This document shows, one piece after another, positions 9,348 to 19,008 of a stretch of DNA of 64,000 nt; position 1 is the first letter of the stretch; each line of letters starts with the position of its first letter. The stretch spans positions 2,666,001 through 2,730,000 of the forward strand of contig NZ_CP015749.1 of the NCBI RefSeq assembly GCF_001742145.1, read 5' to 3'. Position numbers and translations under genes: made by a program. This stretch comes from Pectobacterium parmentieri (lineage in GTDB: Bacteria; Pseudomonadota; Gammaproteobacteria; Enterobacterales; Enterobacteriaceae). A model generated the notes under the pieces. It saw only the letters and a program-made list of their open reading frames with translations, did no database searches and was not told where the DNA came from.

Positions 9348-10637
9348 ATGAGCACAATTCAAGATAGCAGCCACGTGTTAGAACAGGCTTCAGGGTGGCG
9401 TAAAAGCGACACCGTCTGGATGCTAGGTCTTTATGGCACGGCCATCGGCGCTGGCGTGTTATTCTTACCCATCAATGCTGGCATTGGTGGTTTAATTCCT
9501 TTAATTATCATGGCACTGATTGCCTTCCCGATGACGTATTATTCTCACCGTGCATTATGCCGTTTTGTATTATCCGGCAAGAAAGGTGGCGAAGATATTA
9601 CCGAAGTCGTTGAAGAACATTTCGGCGTTGGTGCTGGTAAATTAATCACTTTGCTTTATTTTTTCGCTATTTATCCGATCTTATTAGTTTATAGCGTTGC
9701 CATCACCAATACGGTAGATAGCTTTATTACTCACCAATTGCACTTACCTTCTCCACCGCGTGCCGTGCTGTCATTAATATTGATCCTTGGGTTGATGTTT
9801 ATTGTCCGTTTCGGTGAAGCGATGATCGTTAAAGCAATGAGTATTCTGGTTTATCCTTTTGTTGCCGTGCTGATGTTACTGGCGCTTTATTTAATTCCTA
9901 ACTGGAATACCTCTGTTTTTGAAAACATTTCTTTGAGTTCCAGCGTAACGGGCAACGGTCTGTTAGCAACATTATGGCTGGCTATTCCGGTGATGGTTTT
10001 CTCCTTCAACCACTCGCCAATCATCTCCTCATTCGCCGTTGCCAAACGCAAAGAATATGGCGATGACGCAGAAAAAAAATGCTCACGTATTCTGTCTTAT
10101 AGCCACATCATGATGGTATTGACTGTGATGTTCTTCGTTTTCAGTTGCGTACTGAGCCTTTCTCCGACGGAACTGATGGAAGCGAAAACACAGAATATTT
10201 CCATTCTGTCCTATCTGGCGAACCACTTTAACAATCCAGTCATCGGTTATCTGGCTCCGGTTATTGCCACCATCGCGATATCTAAATCCTTCCTGGGTCA
10301 CTACCTGGGCGCTGGCGAAGGTTTTAACGGCATGATCGTGAAAACCCTACGTAGCAGAGGCAAAACCATTTCCCATACCAAACTGAACCGCATCACGGCG
10401 CTGTTCATGCTGATCACCACCTGGATTGTCGCGACCAAGAACCCAAGCATTTTGGGTATGATCGAAACATTGGGTGGTCCGATTATCGCCTGCTTGCTGT
10501 TCCTGATGCCGATGTACGCCATCCAGAAAGTTCCAGCGATGAAGAAGTACAGCGGCCACATCAGTAACGTCTTTGTTACTCTGATGGGACTGATCGCGAT
10601 TTCTGCCATTGTTTACAGCCTGCGCGATCTGCTGTAG
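9348..10637 (+). CDS. sdaC: Serine transporter SdaC (HAAAP family)
   Basis: SdaC is a proton-coupled serine importer in the inner membrane. The 429-residue protein has about 11 hydrophobic helices and is near-identical in stretches to E. coli SdaC as I recall it ([51 protein letters not shown]). GAGGAG precedes the ATG. In E. coli the serine deaminase gene sdaB follows in the same operon; here a strong terminator and a regulator gene follow instead, so the transporter stands alone. Confidence 0.94.
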   Translation: MSTIQDSSHVLEQASGWRKSDTVWMLGLYGTAIGAGVLFLPINAGIGGLIPLIIMALIAFPMTYYSHRALCRFVLSGKKGGEDITEVVEEHFGVGAGKLITLLYFFAIYPILLVYSVAITNTVDSFITHQLHLPSPPRAVLSLILILGLMFIVRFGEAMIVKAMSILVYPFVAVLMLLALYLIPNWNTSVFENISLSSSVTGNGLLATLWLAIPVMVFSFNHSPIISSFAVAKRKEYGDDAEKKCSRILSYSHIMMVLTVMFFVFSCVLSLSPTELMEAKTQNISILSYLANHFNNPVIGYLAPVIATIAISKSFLGHYLGAGEGFNGMIVKTLRSRGKTISHTKLNRITALFMLITTWIVATKNPSILGMIETLGGPIIACLLFLMPMYAIQKVPAMKKYSGHISNVFVTLMGLIAISAIVYSLRDLL

Positions 10638-10687
10638 TCCCCCACGCTAATTTAACGCCAGAACGTTGTTCAACTCGCGCACGTTTT

Positions 10688-10716
10688 GCCACGCAACTCG
10701 AATTATTTAGGGGATC
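10688..10716. repeat. ERIC terminal fragment
   Basis: CACGCAACTCGAATTATTTAGGG is one ERIC end without its partner. It lies 50 bases after sdaC and appears to be a decayed remnant. Confidence 0.65.
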
Positions 10717-10737
10717 AATAGCGAGCATAAATTGTCC

Positions 10738-10773
10738 TTGTCGCGTTAAATGTCTGGCAGATTAACGCGACAA
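10738..10773. other. Perfect 12-bp inverted repeat after sdaC
   Basis: TTGTCGCGTTAA and TTAACGCGACAA form a perfect stem around a 12-base loop, directly before the sdaC terminator. It may be an extra RNA 3'-end hairpin. Confidence 0.6.
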
Positions 10774-10777
10774 TCGG

Positions 10778-10819
10778 GGGTTAATGCGAATGATTTGGCA
10801 TTAACCCTTTATTTTTTAT
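10778..10819 (+). terminator. Rho-independent terminator of sdaC
   Basis: Stem GGGTTAATGC / GCATTAACCC (10 bp), then TTTATTTTTTA. Its T-run overlaps the stop codon of the convergent XRE gene, so the terminator is partly encoded in that gene's 3' end. Confidence 0.85.
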
Positions 10820-11246
10820 CACTTTCAGGAAGCGACCAGACAATATTGTTTTCAGCCGCCGCAATGTACCAATCCACAGTGCTGTTAGCCGATTTCTTGA
10901 TTTCTTCATGTTTGGTGAGTGCGTTGCCAGGAAAGGTCGCGGCTTTCTTTCTGATACGCAAGGGGATCTGTTTTTTCTCACCGCTGATCTGTGCATGGAA
11001 GGATTCAACTTCCGCATCGAAGAGCACGCCTTCAATCTGATGCAGACGGTTCAACCCACGCAGAATAGACAACAGGCTAATGAGCGTAATGGATTCCCCC
11101 ATTTCAGCACGCTTGATCGTCGCAATGCCCAGCCCCGCCCGTTCGGCAAGATCGACCTGCGATAAACGCTGCTGGATTCTGCAATCTTTTATTCTCCGGC
11201 ACAGTTCGGTAATAATTTCGCCTTCATTCATGGTGCTGAATTTCAT
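10809..11246 (-). CDS. XRE-family transcriptional regulator
   Basis: A 145-residue protein with an N-terminal helix-turn-helix (about residues 14-68: IKDCRIQQRLSQVDLAERAGLGIATIKRAE) and a C-terminal half I do not recognise. The domain resembles HipB-type regulators, but no hipA toxin gene is beside it. An AGGTAAG sequence precedes the ATG. Three inverted repeats lie in the first 120 bases upstream, suggesting that it represses its own gene. Targets unknown. Confidence 0.82.
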   Translation of the reverse strand: MKFSTMNEGEIITELCRRIKDCRIQQRLSQVDLAERAGLGIATIKRAEMGESITLISLLSILRGLNRLHQIEGVLFDAEVESFHAQISGEKKQIPLRIRKKAATFPGNALTKHEEIKKSANSTVDWYIAAAENNIVWSLPESDKK

Positions 11247-11617
11247 CTTACCTGCCGCTTACCAGAGTCATAAAATTGCGCGCATTTTATCATCAATTTT
11301 TCAAATGGCACGGACAATTGATGACCGGTAGTCATAATTTTTTATGGTTTGATGAAACCATGAACATCCCATCAGGCGGGTTATATTGATGAAAACCGTC
11401 AAACAATCTAATAATTAAAACCATAAAAAACAGCCAAGGACGGTGTAATTAAAAACCAAATAAAAACAATAAATTAAAAGTAAAATCATTGATTAACAAA
11501 ATAAAAGAGACGACAAACATCTTAACTAAGATAAACTTTGTTCTATATTCATACGATTGTACAGCATAACAACTCTCTATTATTGAATCTCACCCTCGCA
11601 GGAAAGGAATCTCCATA
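11247..11617. other. AT-rich region between the XRE gene and the 153-aa gene
   Basis: About 370 bp between divergent genes. The XRE-proximal part has three inverted repeats: ATAAAAT ... ATTTTAT (11270-11290), TCATCAATT ... AATTGATGA (11290-11324) and ATGGTTT GATG AAACCAT (11344-11361). The rest (11380-11560) is strongly AT-rich compared with flanking genes. Confidence 0.65.
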
Positions 11618-12079
11618 ATGAGCATCACGAACCTTAATGGTATCACTAACTACTCAGTCCCCTCTGTAAACCGTAAAGAACCTGCGGAAAACGCATTTTC
11701 ACTTGCTGGTAATACGTCTAAGTCCCCCCATTCCGTTTCTGCTAATCCTCCCTCAACGATTCAGTCAAGCAAACGCTATGACTTTTCCAATATGACACCA
11801 CAAGAAGCGCTTGACGCGACAAAAGAACTTACGGCCTCCGGCGATATGTCATTTGAAGAAAGCCTGGAAATCGGTATGGCGGCACTGCTCATTTTGCATC
11901 CTCCGCTTGACGATGTCGCTCCCGCCGATCCCAACCAGAAAATCAATTTTATCCAAATGCTCAAAAACGGAATGAATGGCTCGTTGTCACGCGGCGAACA
12001 CCTACATGCAGAACAACAAAGAGCAGTATTGGATAAGTTAATGCAGCTTGGTTCAACACCAATTAGCATAAAAATCTAA
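11618..12079 (+). CDS. Uncharacterised protein, 153 aa
   Basis: I do not recognise this protein. Residues 1-50 are rich in Ser, Asn and Pro and probably disordered. A segment around residues 51-85 reads [20 protein letters not shown] then [13 protein letters not shown], which looks like a small folded helical module. A second helical part ([11 protein letters not shown] ... [16 protein letters not shown]) ends the protein. There is no signal peptide or membrane helix. AGGAAAGG precedes the ATG. Its stop overlaps the pstB stop on the other strand. AT-rich upstream DNA and the position between conserved blocks suggest acquisition by transfer. Confidence 0.75.
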   Translation: MSITNLNGITNYSVPSVNRKEPAENAFSLAGNTSKSPHSVSANPPSTIQSSKRYDFSNMTPQEALDATKELTASGDMSFEESLEIGMAALLILHPPLDDVAPADPNQKINFIQMLKNGMNGSLSRGEHLHAEQQRAVLDKLMQLGSTPISIKI

Positions 12080-12891
12080 CCAAATCGCCCAGTAATGTAA
12101 TCTTCCGTGCGGCGCTGTATCGGAGAGGTAAACAGATCGTCCGTGCGGTTGTACTCAATTAACTTACCCTGATTGATAAACGCGGTGTAATCCGACACAC
12201 GGGCCGCCTGCTGCATATTGTGCGTCACCAACACCAGCGTAAAGTGCTGCTTTAGCGTTCCCATCAGTTCCTCAACAATCAGCGTCGAAATCGGATCAAG
12301 CGCAGAGGTCGGTTCATCCAACAGCAGCACTTCTGGTTCAATGGCGATAGCACGGGCGATCACCAAACGCTGCTGCTGTCCACTGGATAGCGTGAGCGCG
12401 TTGTCGCTTAGCCGATCCTTTACCTCATGCCATAGTGCCGCTGCACGCAGCGCACGCTCAACGGCATCATCCAGTAAGCGACGATCGCGCAGCCCCTGCA
12501 ATCTCAGGCCATAAATCACATTTTCATAAATCGACTTGGGAAACGGATTCGGACGCTGAAAAACCATACCGATGCGGCGACGTAACACGGCAACATCCAA
12601 CTGCGGATCGTTAATGGGCATACCGTTCAGCCTGATATCACCTTCGGTACGGCAATCATCCACCAGATCGTTCATGCGATTAAAGCAGCGTAACAGAGTG
12701 GATTTGCCACAGCCAGACGGTCCAATCAGCGCCGTGACCTGGTTCTTCGGAATGCGAATCGAAATATCGTTCAATGCCTGTTTATTACCATAGTACAGAT
12801 TCAGATGTTCCACGGTTAACGTCGTCTGCTCATCACTCAGTTGATGAACATCAGGCAGCGGTGCCATCTCCTTTTGTGTCATAAATCCCAT
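12076..12891 (-). CDS. pstB: Phosphate ABC transporter ATP-binding protein PstB
   Basis: The ATPase of a phosphate importer, on the cytoplasmic face. The 271-residue protein has Walker [10 protein letters not shown], the signature LSSGQQQR, Walker [13 protein letters not shown] and switch histidine in VTHN. It starts 15 bases after pstA, so it is the last gene of a pstC-pstA-pstB operon. phoU, usually next, is missing, and the convergent 153-aa gene abuts instead. Confidence 0.93.
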   Translation of the reverse strand: MGFMTQKEMAPLPDVHQLSDEQTTLTVEHLNLYYGNKQALNDISIRIPKNQVTALIGPSGCGKSTLLRCFNRMNDLVDDCRTEGDIRLNGMPINDPQLDVAVLRRRIGMVFQRPNPFPKSIYENVIYGLRLQGLRDRRLLDDAVERALRAAALWHEVKDRLSDNALTLSSGQQQRLVIARAIAIEPEVLLLDEPTSALDPISTLIVEELMGTLKQHFTLVLVTHNMQQAARVSDYTAFINQGKLIEYNRTDDLFTSPIQRRTEDYITGRFG

Positions 12892-12906
12892 AACTTCATC
12901 CTACTT

Positions 12907-14553
12907 TCAGAGTGATAACGACCGGTATTTCTCACGCAAAACATGACGGATCCCAATTGCAGCAAGGTTCAACCCGACCACAATCAATACCAGCAGCAGC
13001 GCGGTGATGTACACCAGCGGCCTTGCTGCTTCCACATCCGGGCTTTGAAACGCCAGATCGTAGATTTGGAACCCCAGATGCATAAATTTTCGCTCAAGAT
13101 GCAGATAAGGGAAAATGTCATCAACCGGTAAAACTGGCACCGACTTCACCACGCCGACTAACATCAGCGGCGCTGTTTCCCCCGCGGCACGCGCTACGGC
13201 AAGGATCAACCCCGTCATCATCGCAGGAACGGCCATCGGCAAAACGACGTGCCACAGCGTTTCGGCTTTGGTCGCCCCCAGAGCCAGCGAACCGTGGCGC
13301 ACAGACATCGGAATTCGCGACAACCCTTCCTCTGTCGCCACAATCACCACTGGCAGCGTTAGCAATGCCAGCGTCAGCGACGCCCACAGCAGCCCCGGCG
13401 TACCAAATGTCGGGTTCGGCAGCGCTTCAGAATAGAACAGTTGATCCAACGTGCCGCCGATGAGATAAACAAAAAAACCTAATCCGAATACACCGTAAAC
13501 AATCGATGGCACACCAGCCAGGTTAACCACCGCAATCCGCACCCAGCGCGTTAAACTATTCTTTCCTGCATATTCATGTAGGTAAACCGCAGCGATCACC
13601 CCCAGCGGCATCACGACAATGGACATCAGCACCACCATCAGCACGGTGCCAAAAATGGCAGGGAAAAGTTGGCCTGTGCTGTTGCTGTCCGGCGAGTAGT
13701 GCGCCAGCATGTATTTCGCCTGCTGACCCCAATGACCGGCTTTTTCCCACAGACTCATTGCATTAGGATACCAGGCCTGCTCAATGTCTCTGAGTGGGAT
13801 AAGATGGACGCTGCCGTTCGCATCCCGTAACTGCACGGTATCGCGATTAATATCCAGATTGAGTGCGGTTAGCTGGCGCGATAGTTCATCAAAGCGGCGT
13901 TGCAGTTCAATACGTTCTGCCTGAAGACGGGCCCGCGCCTGATTATCCAGCGTCTTTGCCTGCTGTCGCTTTTTCTCTTCCAGCCGTAGCGCCTCAAACT
14001 GCTGGTTGATCTTTGCCATCTCACCCATGCGAATTGCCTGCGTCTTCGCGAGCAATCCCTGCACCTGCTCGACGCGATGCTGTAGGGTTGCGGGGAGATC
14101 CGTCGCCACCAGCGATTGCTCTCCCTCCTGCATTCCTGCCAGATAACCGTAGGCGGTGCCATTATTGGTTCGCTTTAACACCAGAATGTCGGCAGGTTTA
14201 TCAAATTTGATAATGTCGCGGGACAGCAGCGCGCGAAAGCTCTGCCCATAAATTTCACGCTGGCCAATTTTGATCAAATAACGGGTTTCTTCCTTCCCAG
14301 ACGAAGACGCTAAATCAGCCTGTTGCAACTGCTGAGGCGAAAGCGTCTGCTCAGCATAAATTTCCCCTATCAGCGCGCGTTGAACACCCTGTTCAGGCTG
14401 TAATGTCAGTAGCCAGACGGGCTGCGGCCACAGATAACGCATTCCCTGCCCTGCCAGTAGCACAATAATAGCCAACATCGCCAACAGGCTGATTGAAATT
14501 GACGATGCGGTCAGCCACACCCAGGGCCTTCCCGAACGGAACCAGCGCTTCAC
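12907..14553 (-). CDS. pstA: Phosphate ABC transporter permease PstA, large form
   Basis: Inner-membrane permease subunit. At 548 residues it is nearly twice the length of E. coli PstA. The N-terminal helix (about residues 14-36) is followed by about 230 soluble residues, including a charged coiled-coil-like stretch (FEALRLEEKKRQQAKTLDNQ), before the usual permease domain with six helices and the GATKAETLWHVVLP coupling motif. It begins at a GTG overlapping the pstC stop (GTGA). Large PstA/PstC pairs are known from other gamma-proteobacteria such as Vibrio and Pseudomonas. Confidence 0.9.
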   Translation of the reverse strand: MKRWFRSGRPWVWLTASSISISLLAMLAIIVLLAGQGMRYLWPQPVWLLTLQPEQGVQRALIGEIYAEQTLSPQQLQQADLASSSGKEETRYLIKIGQREIYGQSFRALLSRDIIKFDKPADILVLKRTNNGTAYGYLAGMQEGEQSLVATDLPATLQHRVEQVQGLLAKTQAIRMGEMAKINQQFEALRLEEKKRQQAKTLDNQARARLQAERIELQRRFDELSRQLTALNLDINRDTVQLRDANGSVHLIPLRDIEQAWYPNAMSLWEKAGHWGQQAKYMLAHYSPDSNSTGQLFPAIFGTVLMVVLMSIVVMPLGVIAAVYLHEYAGKNSLTRWVRIAVVNLAGVPSIVYGVFGLGFFVYLIGGTLDQLFYSEALPNPTFGTPGLLWASLTLALLTLPVVIVATEEGLSRIPMSVRHGSLALGATKAETLWHVVLPMAVPAMMTGLILAVARAAGETAPLMLVGVVKSVPVLPVDDIFPYLHLERKFMHLGFQIYDLAFQSPDVEAARPLVYITALLLVLIVVGLNLAAIGIRHVLREKYRSLSL

Positions 14554-16718
14554 ATGTTTTCTCCTTCATCACGGTAGCGTTGGCGCAAGCGCTGCCGGAT
14601 AGTTTCAGCCAGCGTATTCACGATGAACGTGAAAATAAACAGCGTTAATGCGGTTAAAAACAGCACCCGATAGTGACCGCTGTTCGTTACGGCTTCCGGC
14701 ATTTCGATGGCAATATTCGCCGCCAGCGAGCGCAAGCCCTGAAGCAAACCTTCATCCATAATCGGCGTATTGCCCGTCGCCATGAGTACAATCATGGTTT
14801 CCCCCACGGCGCGGCCAAAACTCAGCATCAGCGCGGCAAAAATTCCGGCGCTGGCAGACGGCAGTACAACGCGCCACAAGGTTTGCCACGCTGTTGCACC
14901 CAGCGCCAACGACCCCTGACTTAAGCGCGCCGGCACGCTGAAGAGGGCATCTTCCGCCAGCGAAAAAATCAACGGGATCAGAGCGAAACCAAGGGCAACC
15001 CCCGCCACCAGCGTATTACGTTGGGCAAAATCGTCGCCCAACCATTGGTATAGTGGCTGCCCCAGTACCGCTATTTCGATATGTGGCGCAGCCCAACAGC
15101 CCACCACGAATGTCAGCAAAATGGCGGGGATGAGAAATAGTGCGTCCCAACCCATAGGGAAACGACTGCGCCAGCGCGTCGGCAGGCACTCAACCAACCA
15201 ACCACAGCCAAGCACCGCCAGCATCCATAATATCGGCATGACCAGAATGGCGGACAAATACGTCGCAAAATGTGGCGCTAACCAGATGGCCGCAATCAGG
15301 CCGATGACAACAGTCGGCAGCGCGCCCATGATCTCCAGTGTGGGTTTAATCCAGCGTCGCAGCGTCGGCGACATAAAGCAGGCAGTGTAAATCGCGGCAG
15401 ATAGCGCCAGCGGTGTAGCAAACAACATGGCATAAATCGCCGCTTTCATGGTGCCCAGCATCAGCGGCATCATGCTAAATTTGGCCTGATAGCTGTCATC
15501 CGCAGACGTGGATTGCCAGATATAAGCCGGTTCCGGGTAGTTCTCATACCACAGTTTTTGCCACAGCCCGCGCCAGCCAATATCAGGATATGGATTATCA
15601 ACCTGATAGCGATGCCAACCCTGTGCCGTTTCAATCAGCATGGCAGAACCACGCGACGAAAATGCCATCCCCTGCGCCTGTGCTGGTAACATCTGCGTCA
15701 GCAACGCATGTGATTGTTTACTGGCAAACAGTGACAGCTCACCCTGTGTATTTAATGTGGCAAATACGCGTCGCTGCGCCTCTGTTGCCAGCAACACCGA
15801 TTCCCCAGTAACGTGCGGAAACTGACGCGTTTCCGTCAGTCTGACGCCCTTTTCACTCGGGACTTCAAACCACTGGCTAATTCGCCCATCAACAGCCTGC
15901 ACCAGCAACGAACGTCCACCGGACAACAGCGCCAGATGCAGGGGTTCCGCCAGTTGCAATTGCCGTTCTTCACGCAGCGTCAGCGTATTTTCGCCCACTT
16001 GCCACAACGTTAAGGTATTTCCGCGGAGCAAATATACTTGCTGTCCGTCTGGCGTCAGCAATAGTTGGTTAACCGTACCGGAGGGAAGCGGAATAGGTGC
16101 CCGCTGCCGTACACCGTTATCATCAATATCGGCAATAATCAGTGCATTTTCCTGCCCAATCGCCGCGACAACAACCCGTTTTTCGCCCACAGCCGCTATC
16201 GCCAGATGACGCAGCGGTTGCGCGGGTAGCCCAAGTGAATACGCCTGCTCACCCAACGGATACACCCAGACAGGAGAACGGTTTTCCGTCCGTGATAATG
16301 CAGGCTGAACAAAAAGCAGACGGCCATCGGGTTGGCTCAAGGCATAAATCTGTCGCTCGCCCTGACTTTGCGCCAGCAGAGTCAGCGCAGGAACCAGTTG
16401 AATACGCGACATAGGCTGATTTTCCGCAAACGGAATAAATTCACCATAGCCCTGAGCATCGATACGAAAACCGATTTGCCCATTGTCGCTGAGTCCCAAT
16501 GCCAGCGACGGTTCGACAGTGTGGCGTTGAACCGTTTTTTTCCCGTTGGCCGAAGGAGAAAGGAACAGTGGCGTCACCACATACAGTAGATAGAAGAAGA
16601 TTAACAACAGCATAGCCAGCACCAGCAGCCCGCTGCCCGCCACAATGCGGTGAACCAAACGATCAACCCACGCTCGTCGACGATCCCGATACTGTAATGT
16701 GTTGCCGGTTTTTACCAT
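14550..16718 (-). CDS. pstC: Phosphate ABC transporter permease PstC, large form
   Basis: Partner permease of PstA. At 722 residues it is more than twice the length of E. coli PstC. After one N-terminal helix (about residues 28-52) comes a roughly 350-residue periplasmic region with repeated short beta-like units, suggestive of a propeller (VYLLRGNTLTLWQVGENTLT and similar). The C-terminal third is a normal permease domain with the GATAWQTLWRVVLP motif. No pstS gene lies in the operon, so the binding protein must come from elsewhere or the extra domain replaces it. Divergent from ppk. Confidence 0.9.
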   Translation of the reverse strand: MVKTGNTLQYRDRRRAWVDRLVHRIVAGSGLLVLAMLLLIFFYLLYVVTPLFLSPSANGKKTVQRHTVEPSLALGLSDNGQIGFRIDAQGYGEFIPFAENQPMSRIQLVPALTLLAQSQGERQIYALSQPDGRLLFVQPALSRTENRSPVWVYPLGEQAYSLGLPAQPLRHLAIAAVGEKRVVVAAIGQENALIIADIDDNGVRQRAPIPLPSGTVNQLLLTPDGQQVYLLRGNTLTLWQVGENTLTLREERQLQLAEPLHLALLSGGRSLLVQAVDGRISQWFEVPSEKGVRLTETRQFPHVTGESVLLATEAQRRVFATLNTQGELSLFASKQSHALLTQMLPAQAQGMAFSSRGSAMLIETAQGWHRYQVDNPYPDIGWRGLWQKLWYENYPEPAYIWQSTSADDSYQAKFSMMPLMLGTMKAAIYAMLFATPLALSAAIYTACFMSPTLRRWIKPTLEIMGALPTVVIGLIAAIWLAPHFATYLSAILVMPILWMLAVLGCGWLVECLPTRWRSRFPMGWDALFLIPAILLTFVVGCWAAPHIEIAVLGQPLYQWLGDDFAQRNTLVAGVALGFALIPLIFSLAEDALFSVPARLSQGSLALGATAWQTLWRVVLPSASAGIFAALMLSFGRAVGETMIVLMATGNTPIMDEGLLQGLRSLAANIAIEMPEAVTNSGHYRVLFLTALTLFIFTFIVNTLAETIRQRLRQRYRDEGENM

Positions 16719-16935
16719 TATTCTCGCCGTTAAAATGAAGCTGCCAGAGTCGTGTTGCTAACGTATTGCAGGTAGCATATGTTGCCTTTACGCCCATAAT
16801 ATGACAATGGTAAGTCTGTCTATGAATTAGATTTTATCGTCATCAACACGCCATAATGTTGTTGTACCCTATCTCCACAGCGGAAGGGTATGAATATTGG
16901 ATGAACCTTCAGTACATGAGTTGAGCGGAGTGACA

Positions 16936-19008
16936 ATGGGTCAGGACAAACTCTATATAGAGAAAGAATTAAGTTGGTTATCCTTTAATGAGCGAGTACT
17001 TCAGGAAGCAGCGGATAAAAGCAATCCATTAATCGAACGCATGCGCTTTCTGGGCATTTACTCCAGCAACCTTGATGAATTTTATAAAGTCCGTTTTGCC
17101 GACTTGAAAAGACGCATTCTGATTAACGAAGAACAAGGTCTGGACGGCAATCTGCGGCATCTTTTAGGCAAAATTCAGGCGCGTGTACTAAAAACCGATC
17201 AACTCTTTGACAGCTTGTATAACGAACTGCTGCTGGAGATGGCGCGTAACCAAATTTTTCTGGTCAACGAACGTCAGGTTTCCCCTAATCAGCAGGAGTG
17301 GCTGAGGGATTACTTTCGGCAATATCTGCGCCCGCACATCACGCCAATACTGATCTTTAACGAAACCAATTTGGTGGAGTTCCTGAAGGATAACTACACC
17401 TATCTGGCCGTCGAAATCATTCGTGGCGATGCGATCAGTTATGCCCTGCTGGAAATTCCTTCGGATAAAATACCGCGTTTCGTCAACCTGCCTGCGGAAG
17501 CGCCGCGTCGCCGTAAGACCATGATCCTTATAGATAACATTCTGCGTTACTGTCTTGATGATATCTTCAAGGGCTTCTTTGATTATGATGCGCTGAACGC
17601 GTATTCCATGAAGATGACGCGCGATGCGGAATACGATCTGGTCACGGAAATGGAATCCAGCCTGTTGGAGTTGATGTCCTCCAGCCTGAAACAGCGCTTA
17701 ACCGCCGAACCGGTGAGATTCGTCTATCAGCGTGACATGCCGGACGCGATGGTCACGATGCTACAAGAGAAACTGGGGATTTCATCCTTTGACTCCGTGA
17801 TCCCCGGCGGGCGTTATCATAATTTCAAAGATTTTATTTCTTTCCCGAACGTTGGACGCGCCAATCTGGTCAACAAACCGTTGCCTCGCCTGCGGCACAC
17901 GGGATTCAACCATTTTCGCAACGGGTTTGATGCGATCCGCGAACGTGACATCCTGCTCTATTATCCGTACCACACCTTTGAACATGTGCTGGAGTTGCTG
18001 AGGCAGGCCTCTTTCGATCCCAGCGTGTTGTCCATCAAAATCAATATTTACCGCGTCGCCAAGGACTCACGCATCATAACCTCGATGATTCATGCGGCGC
18101 ACAACGGCAAGAAAGTTACGGTGGTCGTGGAACTACAGGCACGCTTTGACGAAGAAGCGAATATCCACTGGGCCAAGCGTCTGACCGAAGCTGGCGTACA
18201 CGTCATTTTCTCGGTACCCGGGCTGAAGATACATGCCAAGCTGTTTCTTATTTCCCGTCGTGAAGGGGAAAACATCGTGCGTTACGCACATATAGGCACC
18301 GGTAACTTCAACGAAAAAACCGCCCGTCTGTATACCGACTATTCGCTGCTGACCGCCGATGAACGCATTACCAACGAAGTCCGTCGCGTCTTCAACTTCA
18401 TTGAAAACCCTTACCGTCCGGTCAGTTTCGAGCACCTCCTGGTGTCACCACAAAACTCCCGCGACAAACTTTACCAACTGATCGATACCGAGACCAAAAA
18501 CGCGCTGGCTAATCGTGATGCAGGCATTACGCTTAAGGTAAATAATCTGGTGGATAAAGGGCTGGCGGAAAAGCTGTATCAGGCTTCCTCTGCGGGCGTG
18601 AAGATTAACCTGCTGGTACGCGGCATGTGCTCATTGATCCCTAATCTGCCGGGGATCAGTGAAAATATTCAGGTCATCAGTATTCTTGACCGCTATCTGG
18701 AACACGATCGGGTGTATGTCTTCAACAACGGTGGGGACAAAAAAGTCTACCTCTCCTCCGCCGACTGGATGACCCGTAATATTGATTATCGCATTGAAGT
18801 CGCAGTGGAAATCCTTGATCCCATTTTGAAAAACCGCGTACTGGAAACACTGGATATTCTGTTCAGCGACACGGTGAAAGCCCGCGTCATTGATAAAGAG
18901 TCGAGCAACCGCTATGTATCACGCGGCAACAAGCGTAAAGTACGCGCGCAAAATGCCATTTACGACTACATCAAGGCGTTGGAGCAACCTGGAGATAAGC
19001 CTGAATAA
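16936..19008 (+). CDS. ppk: Polyphosphate kinase 1
   Basis: Ppk makes polyphosphate from ATP. The frame opens at an ATG at 16897, but the ATG at 16936 ([20 protein letters not shown]) matches the E. coli start and has GCGGAG five bases before it. The resulting protein has 690 residues. Motifs include [16 protein letters not shown] near the start and the catalytic-histidine segments [13 protein letters not shown] and [20 protein letters not shown]. Its stop overlaps the ppx start by one base (TAATG), so the two are co-translated. Confidence 0.97.
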   Translation: MGQDKLYIEKELSWLSFNERVLQEAADKSNPLIERMRFLGIYSSNLDEFYKVRFADLKRRILINEEQGLDGNLRHLLGKIQARVLKTDQLFDSLYNELLLEMARNQIFLVNERQVSPNQQEWLRDYFRQYLRPHITPILIFNETNLVEFLKDNYTYLAVEIIRGDAISYALLEIPSDKIPRFVNLPAEAPRRRKTMILIDNILRYCLDDIFKGFFDYDALNAYSMKMTRDAEYDLVTEMESSLLELMSSSLKQRLTAEPVRFVYQRDMPDAMVTMLQEKLGISSFDSVIPGGRYHNFKDFISFPNVGRANLVNKPLPRLRHTGFNHFRNGFDAIRERDILLYYPYHTFEHVLELLRQASFDPSVLSIKINIYRVAKDSRIITSMIHAAHNGKKVTVVVELQARFDEEANIHWAKRLTEAGVHVIFSVPGLKIHAKLFLISRREGENIVRYAHIGTGNFNEKTARLYTDYSLLTADERITNEVRRVFNFIENPYRPVSFEHLLVSPQNSRDKLYQLIDTETKNALANRDAGITLKVNNLVDKGLAEKLYQASSAGVKINLLVRGMCSLIPNLPGISENIQVISILDRYLEHDRVYVFNNGGDKKVYLSSADWMTRNIDYRIEVAVEILDPILKNRVLETLDILFSDTVKARVIDKESSNRYVSRGNKRKVRAQNAIYDYIKALEQPGDKPE

